A stretch of 64,000 nt of DNA from Bradyrhizobium sp. AZCC 1610 (GCF_036924515.1 NZ_JAZHRR010000001.1:5799001-5863000); one strand, 5' to 3'; positions 1-8,763 are shown, numbered from the stretch's first letter. Made by a program: numbers and translations. Notes: a model not told the origin generated them from the letters alone.

Positions 1-714
1 CCTGCGCTGATACATGGTCTGGCCGCGCGACCGTCCATCCTTAGGCGCAGCGCGGTACTGCTCGATGTCGGAAAGCTTGATCGCGCCCGTCACGACAGGC
101 CATTTCATCGCCAGCGATGCATGCCGATGCAGGACCAGCGCAAACAGCGCCACGGCGGTGCCGAAAGCGCCGAAGGCAACGGCCGCTGCAGAATTTTCCG
201 GGTGTGGGAGCCGCGTCGAGACGAACTCGGTGATCTGATGCAGGCCGACCGCCGAGCCGAACACGATCGCCAGCACGATCGCGGTGCCGATGCCGAGACA
301 ACCCCACATACCCTTCGGCAGGTCGCGCTCCAGCACCGCCTGGTCCGGATGCAGCGGATTGTAAAAAGCGGTAACGACAGCGCCGACCGGATATTTGGCG
401 ATGGTTTCGGCGACCTGGAAATTTCCAAGGTCCTCGCCGATGCTGACGCGGTTGTTGCGCAGTTTCCTGCCCGCAACCGAATATTCGTAGACGATGTCGG
501 CGAAGTTGCGCTCCTCGAAGCGATGCCCCTCCTCCCGGTCGCCATCGATCACCTTGACCTTGCGCACCTCGGCTTTCGAGACCACCACCTTGCCGGCGGT
601 CGACGGCCATTCGCGCGCGGCGCGCACCTGCAGCGACTTGTAGGTGGCGGCGGCGAGGATCAGCCCGAGCGGGGCGAGCAGCATCGCATAGACGAACCAC
701 GGCAGATCGGGCAT
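1..714 (-). CDS. DUF3592-type membrane protein (3' end outside window)
   Basis: The frame starts at ATG 714 behind a GGGGG stretch and stays open to base 1, giving 238 codons with no stop, so the C-terminus lies outside the window. The start MPDLPWFVYAMLLAPLGLIL is a membrane segment. A soluble stretch follows with the pattern WPSTAGKVVVSKAEV, IVYEYSVAGRKLRNNRVSIG and FYNPLHPDQAVLE, which is typical of DUF3592 proteins. Two more hydrophobic segments lie near residues 150-172 and 190-205. The function of the family is unknown. Other open frames over this stretch lack any recognisable protein character. Confidence 0.75.
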   Translation of the reverse strand, partial: MPDLPWFVYAMLLAPLGLILAAATYKSLQVRAAREWPSTAGKVVVSKAEVRKVKVIDGDREEGHRFEERNFADIVYEYSVAGRKLRNNRVSIGEDLGNFQVAETIAKYPVGAVVTAFYNPLHPDQAVLERDLPKGMWGCLGIGTAIVLAIVFGSAVGLHQITEFVSTRLPHPENSAAAVAFGAFGTAVALFALVLHRHASLAMKWPVVTGAIKLSDIEQYRAAPKDGRSRGQTMYQRR

Positions 715-785
715 CGGTCATCCCCCAACGACGGCGCTGGATTAGACGTGCCGCCGCCGTCGCGGGTTCAACAGCGCCAGCGGAT

Positions 786-1403
786 TTACTTTGCCCGCGT
801 CAGCGCCAGCCAGATACCGCCACCGATCATGAAGCCGCCGGAGACGCGCGACAGCAGCCGCGTGCGCTGCTTGGAGAAGAACAATCGCGCCCGGCCGGCC
901 AACAGCGCGTAGACCGCGTCGGTCGAGGCGGCGATCACCATGAAGGTGATGCCGAGCAGCGCCACCTGCGGAAGGTGGTCCTTCTCCATGTCCATGAACT
1001 GCGGAATGAAGGCGCCGAAGAACACCAGCACCTTCGGGTTAGAGAGCAGCACCAGAAATCCCTGCAGGAAAAACCCGCCGCGTGGCGGCGGTGGTGGCTC
1101 GTCAGCGTTGACACCTTCGACCGGCGAACGGATCAGCTTGATACCGAGCCAGATGAGGTAGGCGGCGCCTGCAAAGCGCACCCAGTCGAACCAGTAGCCC
1201 ATGGTCGCCATCAGCGAGGTCAGGCCGACCGCGACGATACCGATCACGATGGCGAGGCCGGTTTGCGCGCCGGCGCAATTGATCAGCGCCGCGCGGGTGC
1301 CATGCCGCAGGCCGTTGGCGATCAACAGCGTTACCACCGGACCCGGCAACAGCGCCAGCGCGATGCAGGCAGCGACAAAGGCGAGATAGGCTTGAAGGGA
1401 CAT
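786..1403 (-). CDS. LysE/RhtB-family amino acid exporter
   Basis: This 205-residue inner-membrane protein belongs to the LysE/RhtB translocator family, which exports amino acids or related metabolites. It starts MSLQAYLAFVAACIALALLPGP, the usual family opening with the conserved LPGP, followed by further hydrophobic helices. The signature GFLVLLSNPKVLVFFGAFIPQF sits in the middle. Length matches the family (about 200-210). A proline-rich cytoplasmic loop (DEPPPPPRGG) near residues 100-110 is slightly unusual. The substrate cannot be read from the sequence. The gene stands alone, bounded downstream by the DUF3592 gene on the same strand. Confidence 0.9.
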   Translation of the reverse strand: MSLQAYLAFVAACIALALLPGPVVTLLIANGLRHGTRAALINCAGAQTGLAIVIGIVAVGLTSLMATMGYWFDWVRFAGAAYLIWLGIKLIRSPVEGVNADEPPPPPRGGFFLQGFLVLLSNPKVLVFFGAFIPQFMDMEKDHLPQVALLGITFMVIAASTDAVYALLAGRARLFFSKQRTRLLSRVSGGFMIGGGIWLALTRAK

Positions 1404-1426
1404 GGGGAGATTCCGGTGAGAGAAAC

Positions 1427-1585
1427 GTCATGGCCGGGCATAGCCGTCTGAAGGACGGCGTCGCTTCCGCTCGCCTATGCCCGGCCATCCACGTCTTATC
1501 GCAAAGCGCGACCGATAAAAAGACGTGGATGGCCGGGATATCTGGCGCGAAGACGCGCTTCGCGCTTTTGCCCGGGCATGACGGA
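1427..1585. repeat. Palindromic intergenic repeat (GGCCGGGCAT family)
   Basis: Exact 14-base inverted arms ATGGCCGGGCATAG (1430) and CTATGCCCGGCCAT (1475) are followed by nested arms CCACGTCTT / AAGACGTGG (1489-1528) and another GGCCGGG...GCCCGGGCAT pair. Similar elements recur at 6778 and 11468. The element lies between two minus-strand genes and could act as an mRNA hairpin. Confidence 0.8.
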
Positions 1586-1591
1586 GATATT

Positions 1592-2146
1592 TCAACGCCC
1601 TTCCATCGCAGCCGTCATCCAGCGCGTCATTTCGCCGGTTGCCAGAAACGCCAGCGCCGCGCGCCGCACCTCGGAAGCGTCACCCCGGCCGCGCGCGACC
1701 GCGACGAGGAGATCGCAGCGGCGCGAGACCGCGACGCCGACGGCGATGTGCGGTGAACCGTCGGGCATTTTGAGGTCATAGGCCCTGATCCGGCCGGGCA
1801 TATCGGCGAGCCGAACAATATCGCCAGGCGCGAGCGGCGCAAAATGCTGGCTCATCAGATCGAGATCGGCGACGCGATCGACCTCGTCGTCGTCGGTGAC
1901 GCCGCGATCGCAGTTGCAGAAACCCATCTTCGGCCGCAGGTAAAGCTCCACCTCGCCGCCGCACGTAGCCACGCCGCAGCGAAAGGCCTTGCCTGCGGGC
2001 CAACCATCGCGGGGAAACGGCCAGGCGATCTCCTGCCACTCGCCTTTCTGTTCATCTTGGCCCGGCGCGACGTGTTGATAGGCCGCAGCGCCCGACAGCG
2101 CACCGAGCGCCACGATGGCTGACACAATGACCGGCCAGCGACGCAT
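1592..2146 (-). CDS. Secreted hypothetical protein
   Basis: I chose ATG 2146 (MRRWPVIVSAIVALGALSG) because GAGGA lies just upstream. An in-frame TTG at 2161 overlaps the stop of the preceding gene. The product is about 184 residues with an N-terminal signal peptide or anchor. The mature part has four cysteines in the pattern FRCGVATCGG and GFCNCDRG, possibly two disulfides or a metal site, and a C-terminal helix ALAFLATGEMTRWMTAAM. I do not recognise a named family. It follows the LVIVD-repeat gene by 11 bases, so the two are probably one operon of exported proteins. Confidence 0.75.
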   Translation of the reverse strand: MRRWPVIVSAIVALGALSGAAAYQHVAPGQDEQKGEWQEIAWPFPRDGWPAGKAFRCGVATCGGEVELYLRPKMGFCNCDRGVTDDDEVDRVADLDLMSQHFAPLAPGDIVRLADMPGRIRAYDLKMPDGSPHIAVGVAVSRRCDLLVAVARGRGDASEVRRAALAFLATGEMTRWMTAAMEGR

Positions 2147-2157
2147 CGCCGGCGTCC

Positions 2158-3603
2158 TCAACGAAGGCCGGCGACGGCGCGCGCCGGGCCGGTCAGCTCC
2201 AGAATGTGCAGGCCGGTATTGGCGCGGTCGACGATATAGATGTAGCCGCGCTCGTCGGTCTCGACATTGTTGGTCTGGATCGCGACCTTGCAGCGATCCC
2301 TGCCGTCGATCTTGACGCAGCGTTTGTCGGTCGCCGCCGTGATCGCCGGAATGAAATAGCCGACCTCAGTGGGATGATAGGGATCGCGAATGTCGAGCGC
2401 GCGCACGCCCGCATTGAAGAAGGATATGAACGCCATCTTCTTGTAGAAGACCGGCGCCATGCTTTCGTTGGAGGAATGCGCGCCGAACCGCCCTCCCCGC
2501 TCGCAGAACGCCCCGCTCGCCTCCGGCACCGTATAGCTCGAGATCATCATCGGCCGGTTCTCGACCGTGATATCGGCGAACCACACCATCTGCCGCGGCT
2601 CGTTGCATTCGTTCAAGATCGCCTCATCGACGATCATCACGATGTCGCGGGTCTTGCCGTCCTTGTCGCGCGTGAATTCCGCAATCGGCATGCCCGGCAT
2701 CGGAAACGTCGTGTGCGCGCCATTGAAAGCCGACATCGCCAGCCGTGCAATTTCCGGCGAGCGCAGATTGTCCGTTGTCGGCTCCCTGGGGCCGCCCAGC
2801 AGTTTCTCGCGATCGACGATCTGCAGGATACCGCCCTTGTTGGTGCCGTAGCCGAAATAGACCCGGTTGCCGGAAGGGCCCGTCGAGATCGGTCCGTGCA
2901 GTTCGGTCGGCACTGCGCCGGTCGAGCCGGGCTCCTGGCCGGGAAGGCCGAAATCGCGGATCTTCTGCGGATGCGCGGGATCGGAGAGATCATAGACTTG
3001 CGTCATGCGGCGCGTGCGCCAGTCCGGCGCGCCTGATACCAGGAAGGCAATGCCGGTGTCGCATTCCCACCAGTTCTTGTGCGTATCCTTTAATCCGGCA
3101 ATCCGCATGATTAGCACGGGATTGGCGGGATCGGCGACGTTCCAGATCTCATGCGCCTCGCCGCCGAACGTCCGCAGCATGTAGACCGCGTTGCGATCGC
3201 CCTTCGGCAGCGCCTTGCCGTCACAGATCCGCACCATCTGCGCGCCGCCGGCTTCATATTTGCCGTCCTGGCCCGGGAGATGGCGCAGATATTTGGGCTG
3301 CGAGGGATCGGTGACATCGACGATCGACGTGCCGTTCGGCTCGGCCTTGCCGGTCTGCGGATTGACCGGCGCCGGAATATCGTCGCTGCCGCCGTGATGG
3401 CCGATATAGGCGATCCAGCGGTCGCCCTGATGATGGATGGTCGGCTGATAGGCGCTGCGCGCCTGCAGGTCGCTGGTTCCAACGAGCTTCATGTTGAGCG
3501 CTTCGGGCGGCGCGCCGATCACTTGTTGCTGCGCACAAGCGATGCCTGAGTATGCGAGGAAAAGAATCGAGAACGAGGCTGCGAGTTTAAGGTGACCGCT
3601 CAT
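2158..3603 (-). CDS. LVIVD-repeat secreted beta-propeller-like protein
   Basis: A 481-residue exported protein. The start at 3603 (MSGHLKLAASFSILFLAYSG) gives a clean signal peptide ending around CAQQQ, with GGGGTGG upstream; the open frame extends 31 codons further but that part looks non-coding. The body has repeated strands of the type GTSIVDVTDPSQPKYLRHL, EIWNVADPANPVLIMRI, QVYDLSDPAHPQKI and VRALDIRDPYHPTEVGY. Each carries the DP.xP signature of LVIVD repeats, which fold as propeller blades. Family function is unknown; periplasmic or surface binding is an inference. It is upstream in an operon with a small secreted protein. Confidence 0.88.
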   Translation of the reverse strand: MSGHLKLAASFSILFLAYSGIACAQQQVIGAPPEALNMKLVGTSDLQARSAYQPTIHHQGDRWIAYIGHHGGSDDIPAPVNPQTGKAEPNGTSIVDVTDPSQPKYLRHLPGQDGKYEAGGAQMVRICDGKALPKGDRNAVYMLRTFGGEAHEIWNVADPANPVLIMRIAGLKDTHKNWWECDTGIAFLVSGAPDWRTRRMTQVYDLSDPAHPQKIRDFGLPGQEPGSTGAVPTELHGPISTGPSGNRVYFGYGTNKGGILQIVDREKLLGGPREPTTDNLRSPEIARLAMSAFNGAHTTFPMPGMPIAEFTRDKDGKTRDIVMIVDEAILNECNEPRQMVWFADITVENRPMMISSYTVPEASGAFCERGGRFGAHSSNESMAPVFYKKMAFISFFNAGVRALDIRDPYHPTEVGYFIPAITAATDKRCVKIDGRDRCKVAIQTNNVETDERGYIYIVDRANTGLHILELTGPARAVAGLR

Positions 3604-3722
3604 GTTCCACCCCGACTGTTCAAGGCCAATCTGCGCTGGCTGAGCGCACGATAACACAGCGGTGGGCTGCGCCCAAAACACGCCCTTGACATGCAACCAT
3701 TCGGTTGCCTATTATCCGAACC

Positions 3723-4037
3723 ATGGATGAGGTCTTCAAAGCGCTTGCCGATGCATCGCGGCGCTCGCTGCTGGACAGGCTTCACGCCAGAAACGGACAG
3801 ACGCTGAACGAACTCTGCGACGGCCTCGCCATGACGCGGCAGGCGGTCACCAAACACCTTGGGATTCTCGAGGCGGCCAACCTCGTCAGCACGCTCCGGC
3901 ATGGCCGCGAGAAGCTGCATTACATCAACCCCGTCCCGATCCATCAGATCGGCGAACGTTGGATCAAGAAATTCGAGCGCGGGAAACTTGCCGCGCTCAG
4001 CGAGTTGAAACGGCAACTGGAGAAGCGTGATGAGTAA
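3723..4037 (+). CDS. ArsR-family transcriptional regulator
   Basis: A winged-helix regulator of about 104 residues, starting at ATG 3723 (MDEVFKALADASRRSLLDRL). The helix-turn-helix is LNELCDGLAMTRQAVTKHLGILEAANLV, and the wing reads RHGREKLHYINP. No cysteine pair of the metal-sensing ArsR type is visible, so it belongs to the group without an obvious metal site that is commonly paired with SRPBCC (AHSA1) proteins. It overlaps the next gene by 8 bases, indicating translational coupling. Autoregulation is likely from operon position but not shown. Confidence 0.92.
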   Translation: MDEVFKALADASRRSLLDRLHARNGQTLNELCDGLAMTRQAVTKHLGILEAANLVSTLRHGREKLHYINPVPIHQIGERWIKKFERGKLAALSELKRQLEKRDE

Positions 4038-4497
4038 GCCGGAATTTGTCTACGTCACCTATATCGAGACCACGCCGGAGAAATTGTGGGAGGCACTGAC
4101 GTCCAGCGAATTCTCCAAACGCTACTGGTTCGGCACCGAGCTGAAATCCGACTGGAAGGTCGGCTCGCCGCTGGCGCTGGTCATGAACGGCACCACGACC
4201 GATACCGGAGAGATTCTCGAGGCCGATCGGCCGCGGCGACTCTCCTACACTTTCAAGCATGTGACCAACGAGGCATACCGCAACGAGAAGCCTTCGAAGG
4301 TCGTGTTCAATATCGAACAGCACGGCAGCTTCGTGAAGCTGACGCTCACGCATGAGGGTTTTGCAGAGGGCAGCAAGCTGTTGGACGGCATCTCCAAGGG
4401 ATGGCCGGCCATTATGTCCAGCCTCAAGAGCCTGCTGGAATCCGGAACCGCGCTGGAAATTCCCGTTTCCGCGCTCGGCATCGAGGGCGCGTCATGA
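4030..4497 (+). CDS. SRPBCC (AHSA1-like) domain protein, first copy
   Basis: A 155-residue protein starting at ATG 4030, inside the end of the ArsR gene. The fold signature is the N-terminal VYVTYIETTPEKLWEALTSSEFSKRYWFG, then strands DWKVGSPLALVMNG and RRLSYTF, and a C-terminal long helix ending GWPAIMSSLKSLLESG. These are hallmarks of the START/Bet v1-like AHSA1 group, which forms a ligand-binding cavity. The ligand is unknown. The stop overlaps the ATG of the second SRPBCC gene (ATGA), so ArsR and both SRPBCC proteins are made from one coupled operon. Confidence 0.92.
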   Translation: MSKPEFVYVTYIETTPEKLWEALTSSEFSKRYWFGTELKSDWKVGSPLALVMNGTTTDTGEILEADRPRRLSYTFKHVTNEAYRNEKPSKVVFNIEQHGSFVKLTLTHEGFAEGSKLLDGISKGWPAIMSSLKSLLESGTALEIPVSALGIEGAS

Positions 4498-5006
4498 ACA
4501 TTGAGAATTTCAAGCCCGCCATTGTCTATACCATCTACATCGCTTCCACGCCCGAGACGGTGTGGGAGGCGCTGACCAGCGCCGAGTCCAGCCGACAATA
4601 TTTTTCCGGCCATGCGGTCGAAGTCGATCAGAGGATCGGCGGCGCCTTCATCATGCGCACGCCGGACGGCGCCTTGCATATTTCGGGTGAGGTCATCGAG
4701 TGCGAACCACCAAGGAAGCTCACCGTTACCTTCAACGTCAATTGGCCGGCGCTGGTGGAAAAGCTCGGGACGACACTCGTCACTTACGAGATCGAGCAGG
4801 CCGGCGACGTCGTCAAGCTGACGATGCTGCAATCGCACGACCGCGACATCAGCGACGACATCCTGTCCGGTGGCCGCGTCGGCTGGCCGGCGATCCTGTC
4901 GAGCCTGAAGAGCCTGCTGGAAACCGGCCAAGCGCTGGCGATCAAGATGCAGCCGCCGGAACGGATGCTGGCCGCGCTGAAGGAGCTGGGCATCGGGACG
5001 CCGTAG
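4494..5006 (+). CDS. SRPBCC (AHSA1-like) domain protein, second copy
   Basis: A 170-residue paralogue of the preceding gene, starting at ATG 4494 with a 4-base ATGA overlap. It shares IVYTIYIASTPETVWEALTSAESSRQYF at the N-terminus and GWPAILSSLKSLLETGQAL near the C-terminus with the upstream copy (TYIETTPEKLWEALTS, GWPAIMSSLKSLLESG), so the pair arose by tandem duplication. It adds a C-terminal extension PPERMLAALKELGIG absent from copy one. Ligand unknown. Two copies may form a heterodimer or bind different ligands; that is inference. Confidence 0.92.
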   Translation: MNIENFKPAIVYTIYIASTPETVWEALTSAESSRQYFSGHAVEVDQRIGGAFIMRTPDGALHISGEVIECEPPRKLTVTFNVNWPALVEKLGTTLVTYEIEQAGDVVKLTMLQSHDRDISDDILSGGRVGWPAILSSLKSLLETGQALAIKMQPPERMLAALKELGIGTP

Positions 5007-5024
5007 CCATGGTCGTCCCTGCGA

Positions 5025-5135
5025 AAGGAGGGACCCATACTCCGCGGCTGTTGTTGTTGGAGAAGAAAGATAACTACCGGCGTGTAAAATCATTACCGCC
5101 GGTGGGTATGGGTCCCTGCGTTCGCAGGGACGACG
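5025..5135. repeat. Palindromic intergenic repeat (GTCCCTGCG family)
   Basis: Arms CGTCCCTGCGAA...GGGACCCATAC and GTATGGGTCCC...TTCGCAGGGACG face each other around an AT-rich centre. The element lies between convergent genes (SRPBCC and acyl-CoA synthetase) and can form a long hairpin, possibly acting as a bidirectional transcript end. It is a different family from the GGCCGGGCAT repeats nearby. Confidence 0.75.
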
Positions 5136-5146
5136 GTGAGAGCTCC

Positions 5147-6757
5147 CTACCCCAGCGCCCGCAACTCACGCCGCAGCACTTTTCCCGTCGCTGTCATCGG
5201 CAGCGTGTCGGCGAACTGCACGAAGCGCGGATATTCGTGTGCAGCGAGCTGCACCTTGACGAACTCCTGGATCTCGCGCGCCAGTTCATCGCTCGCCGCA
5301 AAGCCCGGGCGCAGCACGATCCACGCCTTGATGGATTCGGTGCGGATCGGATCGGGAATGCCGACCACCGCCGACATTGCCACCGCCGGATGCTTCATCA
5401 GCGTGTGCTCGATCTCGGAGGGACCGACGCGGTAGCCGGCGGTGGTGATGACGTCGTCCTCGCGGCTGACGTACCAGAAATAGCCGTTCTCATCCTGCAC
5501 GCCGAGATCGCCGGTCAGCAAAAATTCGCCGGCGTATTTTTTGGCGGTTGCTTCAGGGTTCTTCCAGTATTCGATCATGGTGCACGGACAGGGCTGCCGC
5601 ACGCCGATGATGCCGCGCTCACCCTTCGGCAATTCCTCGCCCTTGTCGTTGACGATGCGCACATCGAAGCCCGGCGTCGCCTTGCCCATCGAGCCGGCGC
5701 GAATCGGAAACAGGTTGGAGTTGCTGCCGATCACGAGATTGCACTCGGTCTGGCCGAACACTTCATGCGCATCGATGCCAAAAGTTTCGCGCACCCAGCC
5801 GAGCAATTCGCCGCCGAGCGATTCACCGCCGGTGAAGATGCTGCGCAGTTTGACGCCGGGATTTTTGACGCCGGCCTGCCGCATCAGTTTCAGCGCGGTC
5901 GGCGGCAGGAATACGTTGCGTATCGAAAGCTCGGCCATCATCGCCATCGCCGCCTGCGGCTCGAATTTGCGCGCGCGGTGGCCGACCAGCGGAATGCCGT
6001 GATACCAGAATGCCAGCAGGGCGTTGATCAGCCCGCCGATCCAGGCCCAGTCGGCCGGCGTCCACATGAGATCGCCGGGGCGGGGCAGAAAATTGTGGCA
6101 CATCTCGACATTCGGCAGATGGCCGAGCACGACGCGATGGGCGTGCAACGCGCCCTTTGGATTACCTGTGGTGCCCGAGGTGTAGATGATCAATGCGGGA
6201 TCGTCGGCCGAGGTGTCGACAGTCGTAAAATCCGGCGATGCGGCTTTCAACGACGCCCAGAACGGCTTTGTGCCTGCAGCCGGCTTGCCGCCGATAACGT
6301 AGATATTCCTAAGCGCTGGGAGACGGTTGCGGATCTTCGCAAGCTTCGCCCAGCCTGCTTCATCCGTCACGATCGCCTCGGCCTCGGAATTCGACAGGCG
6401 GAATTCCAGCGCGTCCTCGCCGAACAGCGCGAACAGCGGGATCGAGATCATGCCGGAGCGAAACGCCGCGAGATGGGCGATCGGCAATTCAAGGGACTGC
6501 GAAAGAAACACCGCGACGCGGTCGCCGCGCACCAGGCCATCGGCTTTCAGGACGTTGGCAAAACGGCGCGAGGCTTCCGCGACCTCGTCGAACGAGGTGC
6601 GCGTGGTCGCGCCGTCCTCATCGACATAAACAAGCGCGAGACGGCCGGAGCCGTCGGCGTGACGGTCGCAGCACGCGGTCGCCATGTTGAAGCGCGCGGG
6701 AATGTCCCAACGGAAATTGCGGTAGAGCTCGTCGTAGGTCGAGGCTTCGGTGAGCAT
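5147..6757 (-). CDS. Acyl-CoA synthetase (AMP-forming, acetyl-CoA synthetase-like)
   Basis: A 536-residue ANL-superfamily adenylating enzyme that activates a carboxylic acid to its CoA thioester through an acyl-AMP. The P-loop motif YTSGTTGNPKG is present, as are the A5 region VFGQTECN, the A7 motif LLTGDLG, the hinge SREDDVITTAGYRVGPSEIE and the C-terminal catalytic lysine in TATGKVLRRELR. MTPADWAWIGG and the overall layout resemble medium-chain or acetyl-CoA synthetase-like members. The acid substrate cannot be assigned. It is followed on the same strand by the end of the window's SRPBCC cluster in convergent orientation. Lysine acetylation control is known in the family only. Confidence 0.93.
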   Translation of the reverse strand: MLTEASTYDELYRNFRWDIPARFNMATACCDRHADGSGRLALVYVDEDGATTRTSFDEVAEASRRFANVLKADGLVRGDRVAVFLSQSLELPIAHLAAFRSGMISIPLFALFGEDALEFRLSNSEAEAIVTDEAGWAKLAKIRNRLPALRNIYVIGGKPAAGTKPFWASLKAASPDFTTVDTSADDPALIIYTSGTTGNPKGALHAHRVVLGHLPNVEMCHNFLPRPGDLMWTPADWAWIGGLINALLAFWYHGIPLVGHRARKFEPQAAMAMMAELSIRNVFLPPTALKLMRQAGVKNPGVKLRSIFTGGESLGGELLGWVRETFGIDAHEVFGQTECNLVIGSNSNLFPIRAGSMGKATPGFDVRIVNDKGEELPKGERGIIGVRQPCPCTMIEYWKNPEATAKKYAGEFLLTGDLGVQDENGYFWYVSREDDVITTAGYRVGPSEIEHTLMKHPAVAMSAVVGIPDPIRTESIKAWIVLRPGFAASDELAREIQEFVKVQLAAHEYPRFVQFADTLPMTATGKVLRRELRALG

Positions 6758-6777
6758 GGCGTCTGTTGTTTCCGTCC

Positions 6778-6915
6778 CTCGTCATGGCCGGGCATAGTAG
6801 TCTGCTTTTGCGCAGACTACGTACACTTGTCTGCGCTCCCGGCCATCCACGTTCTTGCTTATCGGCAAGTTTAAAGACGTGGGCGCTCAGCACAAGGCCG
6901 GCACGACGGGAAAGG
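6778..6915. repeat. Palindromic intergenic repeat (GGCCGGGCAT family)
   Basis: Starts CGTCATGGCCGGGCATAG, with arms GTAGTCTGC / GCAGACTAC and a facing CCCGGCCATCCACGT, and ends near AAGACGTGGGCG. It shares its arms with the element at 1427 but has a different central hairpin. It lies between two minus-strand genes. Confidence 0.75.
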
Positions 6916-6930
6916 CTTTGTTGCCCTGAC

Positions 6931-8457
6931 TTAAAGTAACATCGCCTTTTCCATCGCAACCTCTGCCTTGAGGCTTGCAACGTCGCGATAGATCGAGGCG
7001 ACTGCGAGGACGCGGCCGTTGCGCTTGTACTGGAGCAGGCAATCCCTGCCGGCGATGTTGCCGTCCACGGTTATTTCATCCCATTTCTCGGCGTGTCCGG
7101 CATAATTGATCGGCACATCGTAGTGCTGGCTCCAGAAGAACGGCACGGCATCGAACGGCTCGCGCTGACCGAGCATGTTTCGCGCCGCAGTCTGGCCCTG
7201 ACGCTCTGCCACCACCCAATGTTCGACGCGGATGTTCCCACGGGAATGCGGATCGGGCCAGCGCGCGATATCACCCGCGGCATAGATGCCGGGGACGCTG
7301 GTTTCGAGATAGGCATCGACGGCGACGCCGCGATCGATCGCCAGCCCCGCCTTTTCGGCCAATCCAAGACGGGGACGCACGCCGACGCCTACCACCACGA
7401 TATCGGCCTCGATCGCGCCACCGCTCTTCAGCATCGCGCGTTTGCCGTCGATCGCGGTGACGGTGTCACCAAGATGAAAGATGACGCCATGCTCTTCGTG
7501 CAGGGCGCGGACGAAGTCGCCCAACTCCGGCCCCAACACGCGCTCCATCGGCCGCTGCTCCAGCCCGACGACGTGGACCTCGACGTTTCTGGCGCGCAAC
7601 GACGCCGCGGCTTCGAGCCCGATAAAGCTCGCGCCGATCACAGCCGCGCGCTGGGCGCCATCGGCCAACGCAATGATGGCGCGGGAATCCGCCAGCGAGC
7701 GCAGCACGTGAACATGAGGCTGATCCACGCCCGGTATCGGCAGGCGCACCGGCTCGGCGCCGGTCGCCAGCAGCAAGCGGTCGTAGGGGATGGTCTCACC
7801 GCCGGCCGTGACGACATGGCGTGCGTTGATGTCGATTGACGTGACCTCGGTGTTGAGCCGCAGGTCGATCTTCGCCTCGGCGTAGAAATCATCCGGCCGC
7901 AACGGCAGCCAATCCTCCGGCGCACTGCCGGCGAGATAGTCTTTTGACAGGTTCGGCCGGTCTACCGGCGCCGCCGCCTCGTTGCTCAGCATCACGATGC
8001 TGCCGCGATAATCCTGCCGCCGCAGCATTTCGGCTGCGGCAAAGCCCGCCGCGCCACCGCCGACGATCACGATTTGGCCGAGCACATCGGTGGCAGGCTT
8101 CGCCTGCGGCCTGGGCTGCTCACGCTTTTCCCGAACGAAGATGCGATCGTCTTCCTGCTCGACCTTCCAGACTGCGATTGGATTGAGCGCAGGCGCCCGG
8201 GTGGCTTCGCCGGTGCGCAAATCGAAACAGGCGTGATGCCAGGGACAGCGGATGCCCTCGCCGGTCACGAGGCCCTCGGCCAGCGGCCCGTGATAATGGC
8301 TGCAATGGGCGCCGATCGCAAAGATCTCCGATCCCGAACGCACCAGCACCACTTCATCGTTGCCGACATGGCCGAGCAAGGTCTCGCCGGCGAATTTGGA
8401 CAAGGGGATGCCCTTTGAAAGATCGGGACCGGCGGGAGGCGTTTGCTGATCGGCCAT
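6931..8457 (-). CDS. Rieske [2Fe-2S] / FAD-dependent NAD(P)H oxidoreductase
   Basis: A 508-residue fusion protein. Residues about 15-110 are a Rieske domain with ligands C52/H54 (CSHYHGPL) and C71/H74 (CPWHHACFD). Residues about 125-430 are a Pyr_redox_2 flavoprotein: the FAD motif IVIVGGGAAGFAAAEML, an NAD-binding segment AAVIGASFIGLEAAASL, and the second FAD motif GIYAAGDIARWPD. The end is a reductase C-terminal domain (FFWSQHYDVPINYAGHAE). This is the AIF-like (AIFM3) architecture, related to ferredoxin reductases of Rieske oxygenase systems. No oxygenase gene is adjacent, so the electron acceptor is unknown. Confidence 0.93.
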   Translation of the reverse strand: MADQQTPPAGPDLSKGIPLSKFAGETLLGHVGNDEVVLVRSGSEIFAIGAHCSHYHGPLAEGLVTGEGIRCPWHHACFDLRTGEATRAPALNPIAVWKVEQEDDRIFVREKREQPRPQAKPATDVLGQIVIVGGGAAGFAAAEMLRRQDYRGSIVMLSNEAAAPVDRPNLSKDYLAGSAPEDWLPLRPDDFYAEAKIDLRLNTEVTSIDINARHVVTAGGETIPYDRLLLATGAEPVRLPIPGVDQPHVHVLRSLADSRAIIALADGAQRAAVIGASFIGLEAAASLRARNVEVHVVGLEQRPMERVLGPELGDFVRALHEEHGVIFHLGDTVTAIDGKRAMLKSGGAIEADIVVVGVGVRPRLGLAEKAGLAIDRGVAVDAYLETSVPGIYAAGDIARWPDPHSRGNIRVEHWVVAERQGQTAARNMLGQREPFDAVPFFWSQHYDVPINYAGHAEKWDEITVDGNIAGRDCLLQYKRNGRVLAVASIYRDVASLKAEVAMEKAMLL

Positions 8458-8479
8458 GTCGTCCTCCGCTCTCGTTGCG

Positions 8480-8660
8480 CTATGTCGCCATTCCCAAAAA
8501 TTCCTGACGGGTCAGCGCGTTGTCGCGAAAGCAGCCCAGCATGCGGCGGGTCACGAGGTGCACGCCGCATGCGTCGTCATGCCGTGGTGCGATGTCTTGA
8601 TAATCACGCCGACGCCCTGCGGTTCCAGGACATCATTGACGGTGTGTGCGGAGAGGTCAG
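8480..8660 (-). pseudogene. folE: Decayed GTP cyclohydrolase I (folE) C-terminal fragment
   Basis: On the minus strand one frame reads VNDVLEPQGVGVIIKTSHHGMTTHA and then stops. A second frame continues VHLVTRRMLGCFRDNALTRQEFLG and ends at TAG 8482-8480. Joined, these match the FolE C-terminus (family pattern GVGVVI..H.CMTTRG...VTSRMLG.FR), with the middle GVHKPG part lost by a deletion or frameshift. The cysteine of the zinc-ligand motif HHCMTT is glycine here (HHGMTT). Only the last third of the gene remains, with no start codon. It lies between the Rieske reductase gene and a small secreted protein gene. Confidence 0.75.
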
Positions 8661-8763
8661 CTTGGCCGCCGCCGGTGATCGAGCAGCTTAAGGTGGGGGC
8701 CCCGGTGGAACCCTAGGTGTTCGTGCCCGTTGAACCTCCAGATCAAGCCAGGGAGGCCCCCAC

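Noticed and set aside
121..912. 263-codon plus-strand frame across the DUF3592 gene
   Set aside because: The minus-strand DUF3592 frame from ATG 714 has coherent membrane helices and domain motifs.
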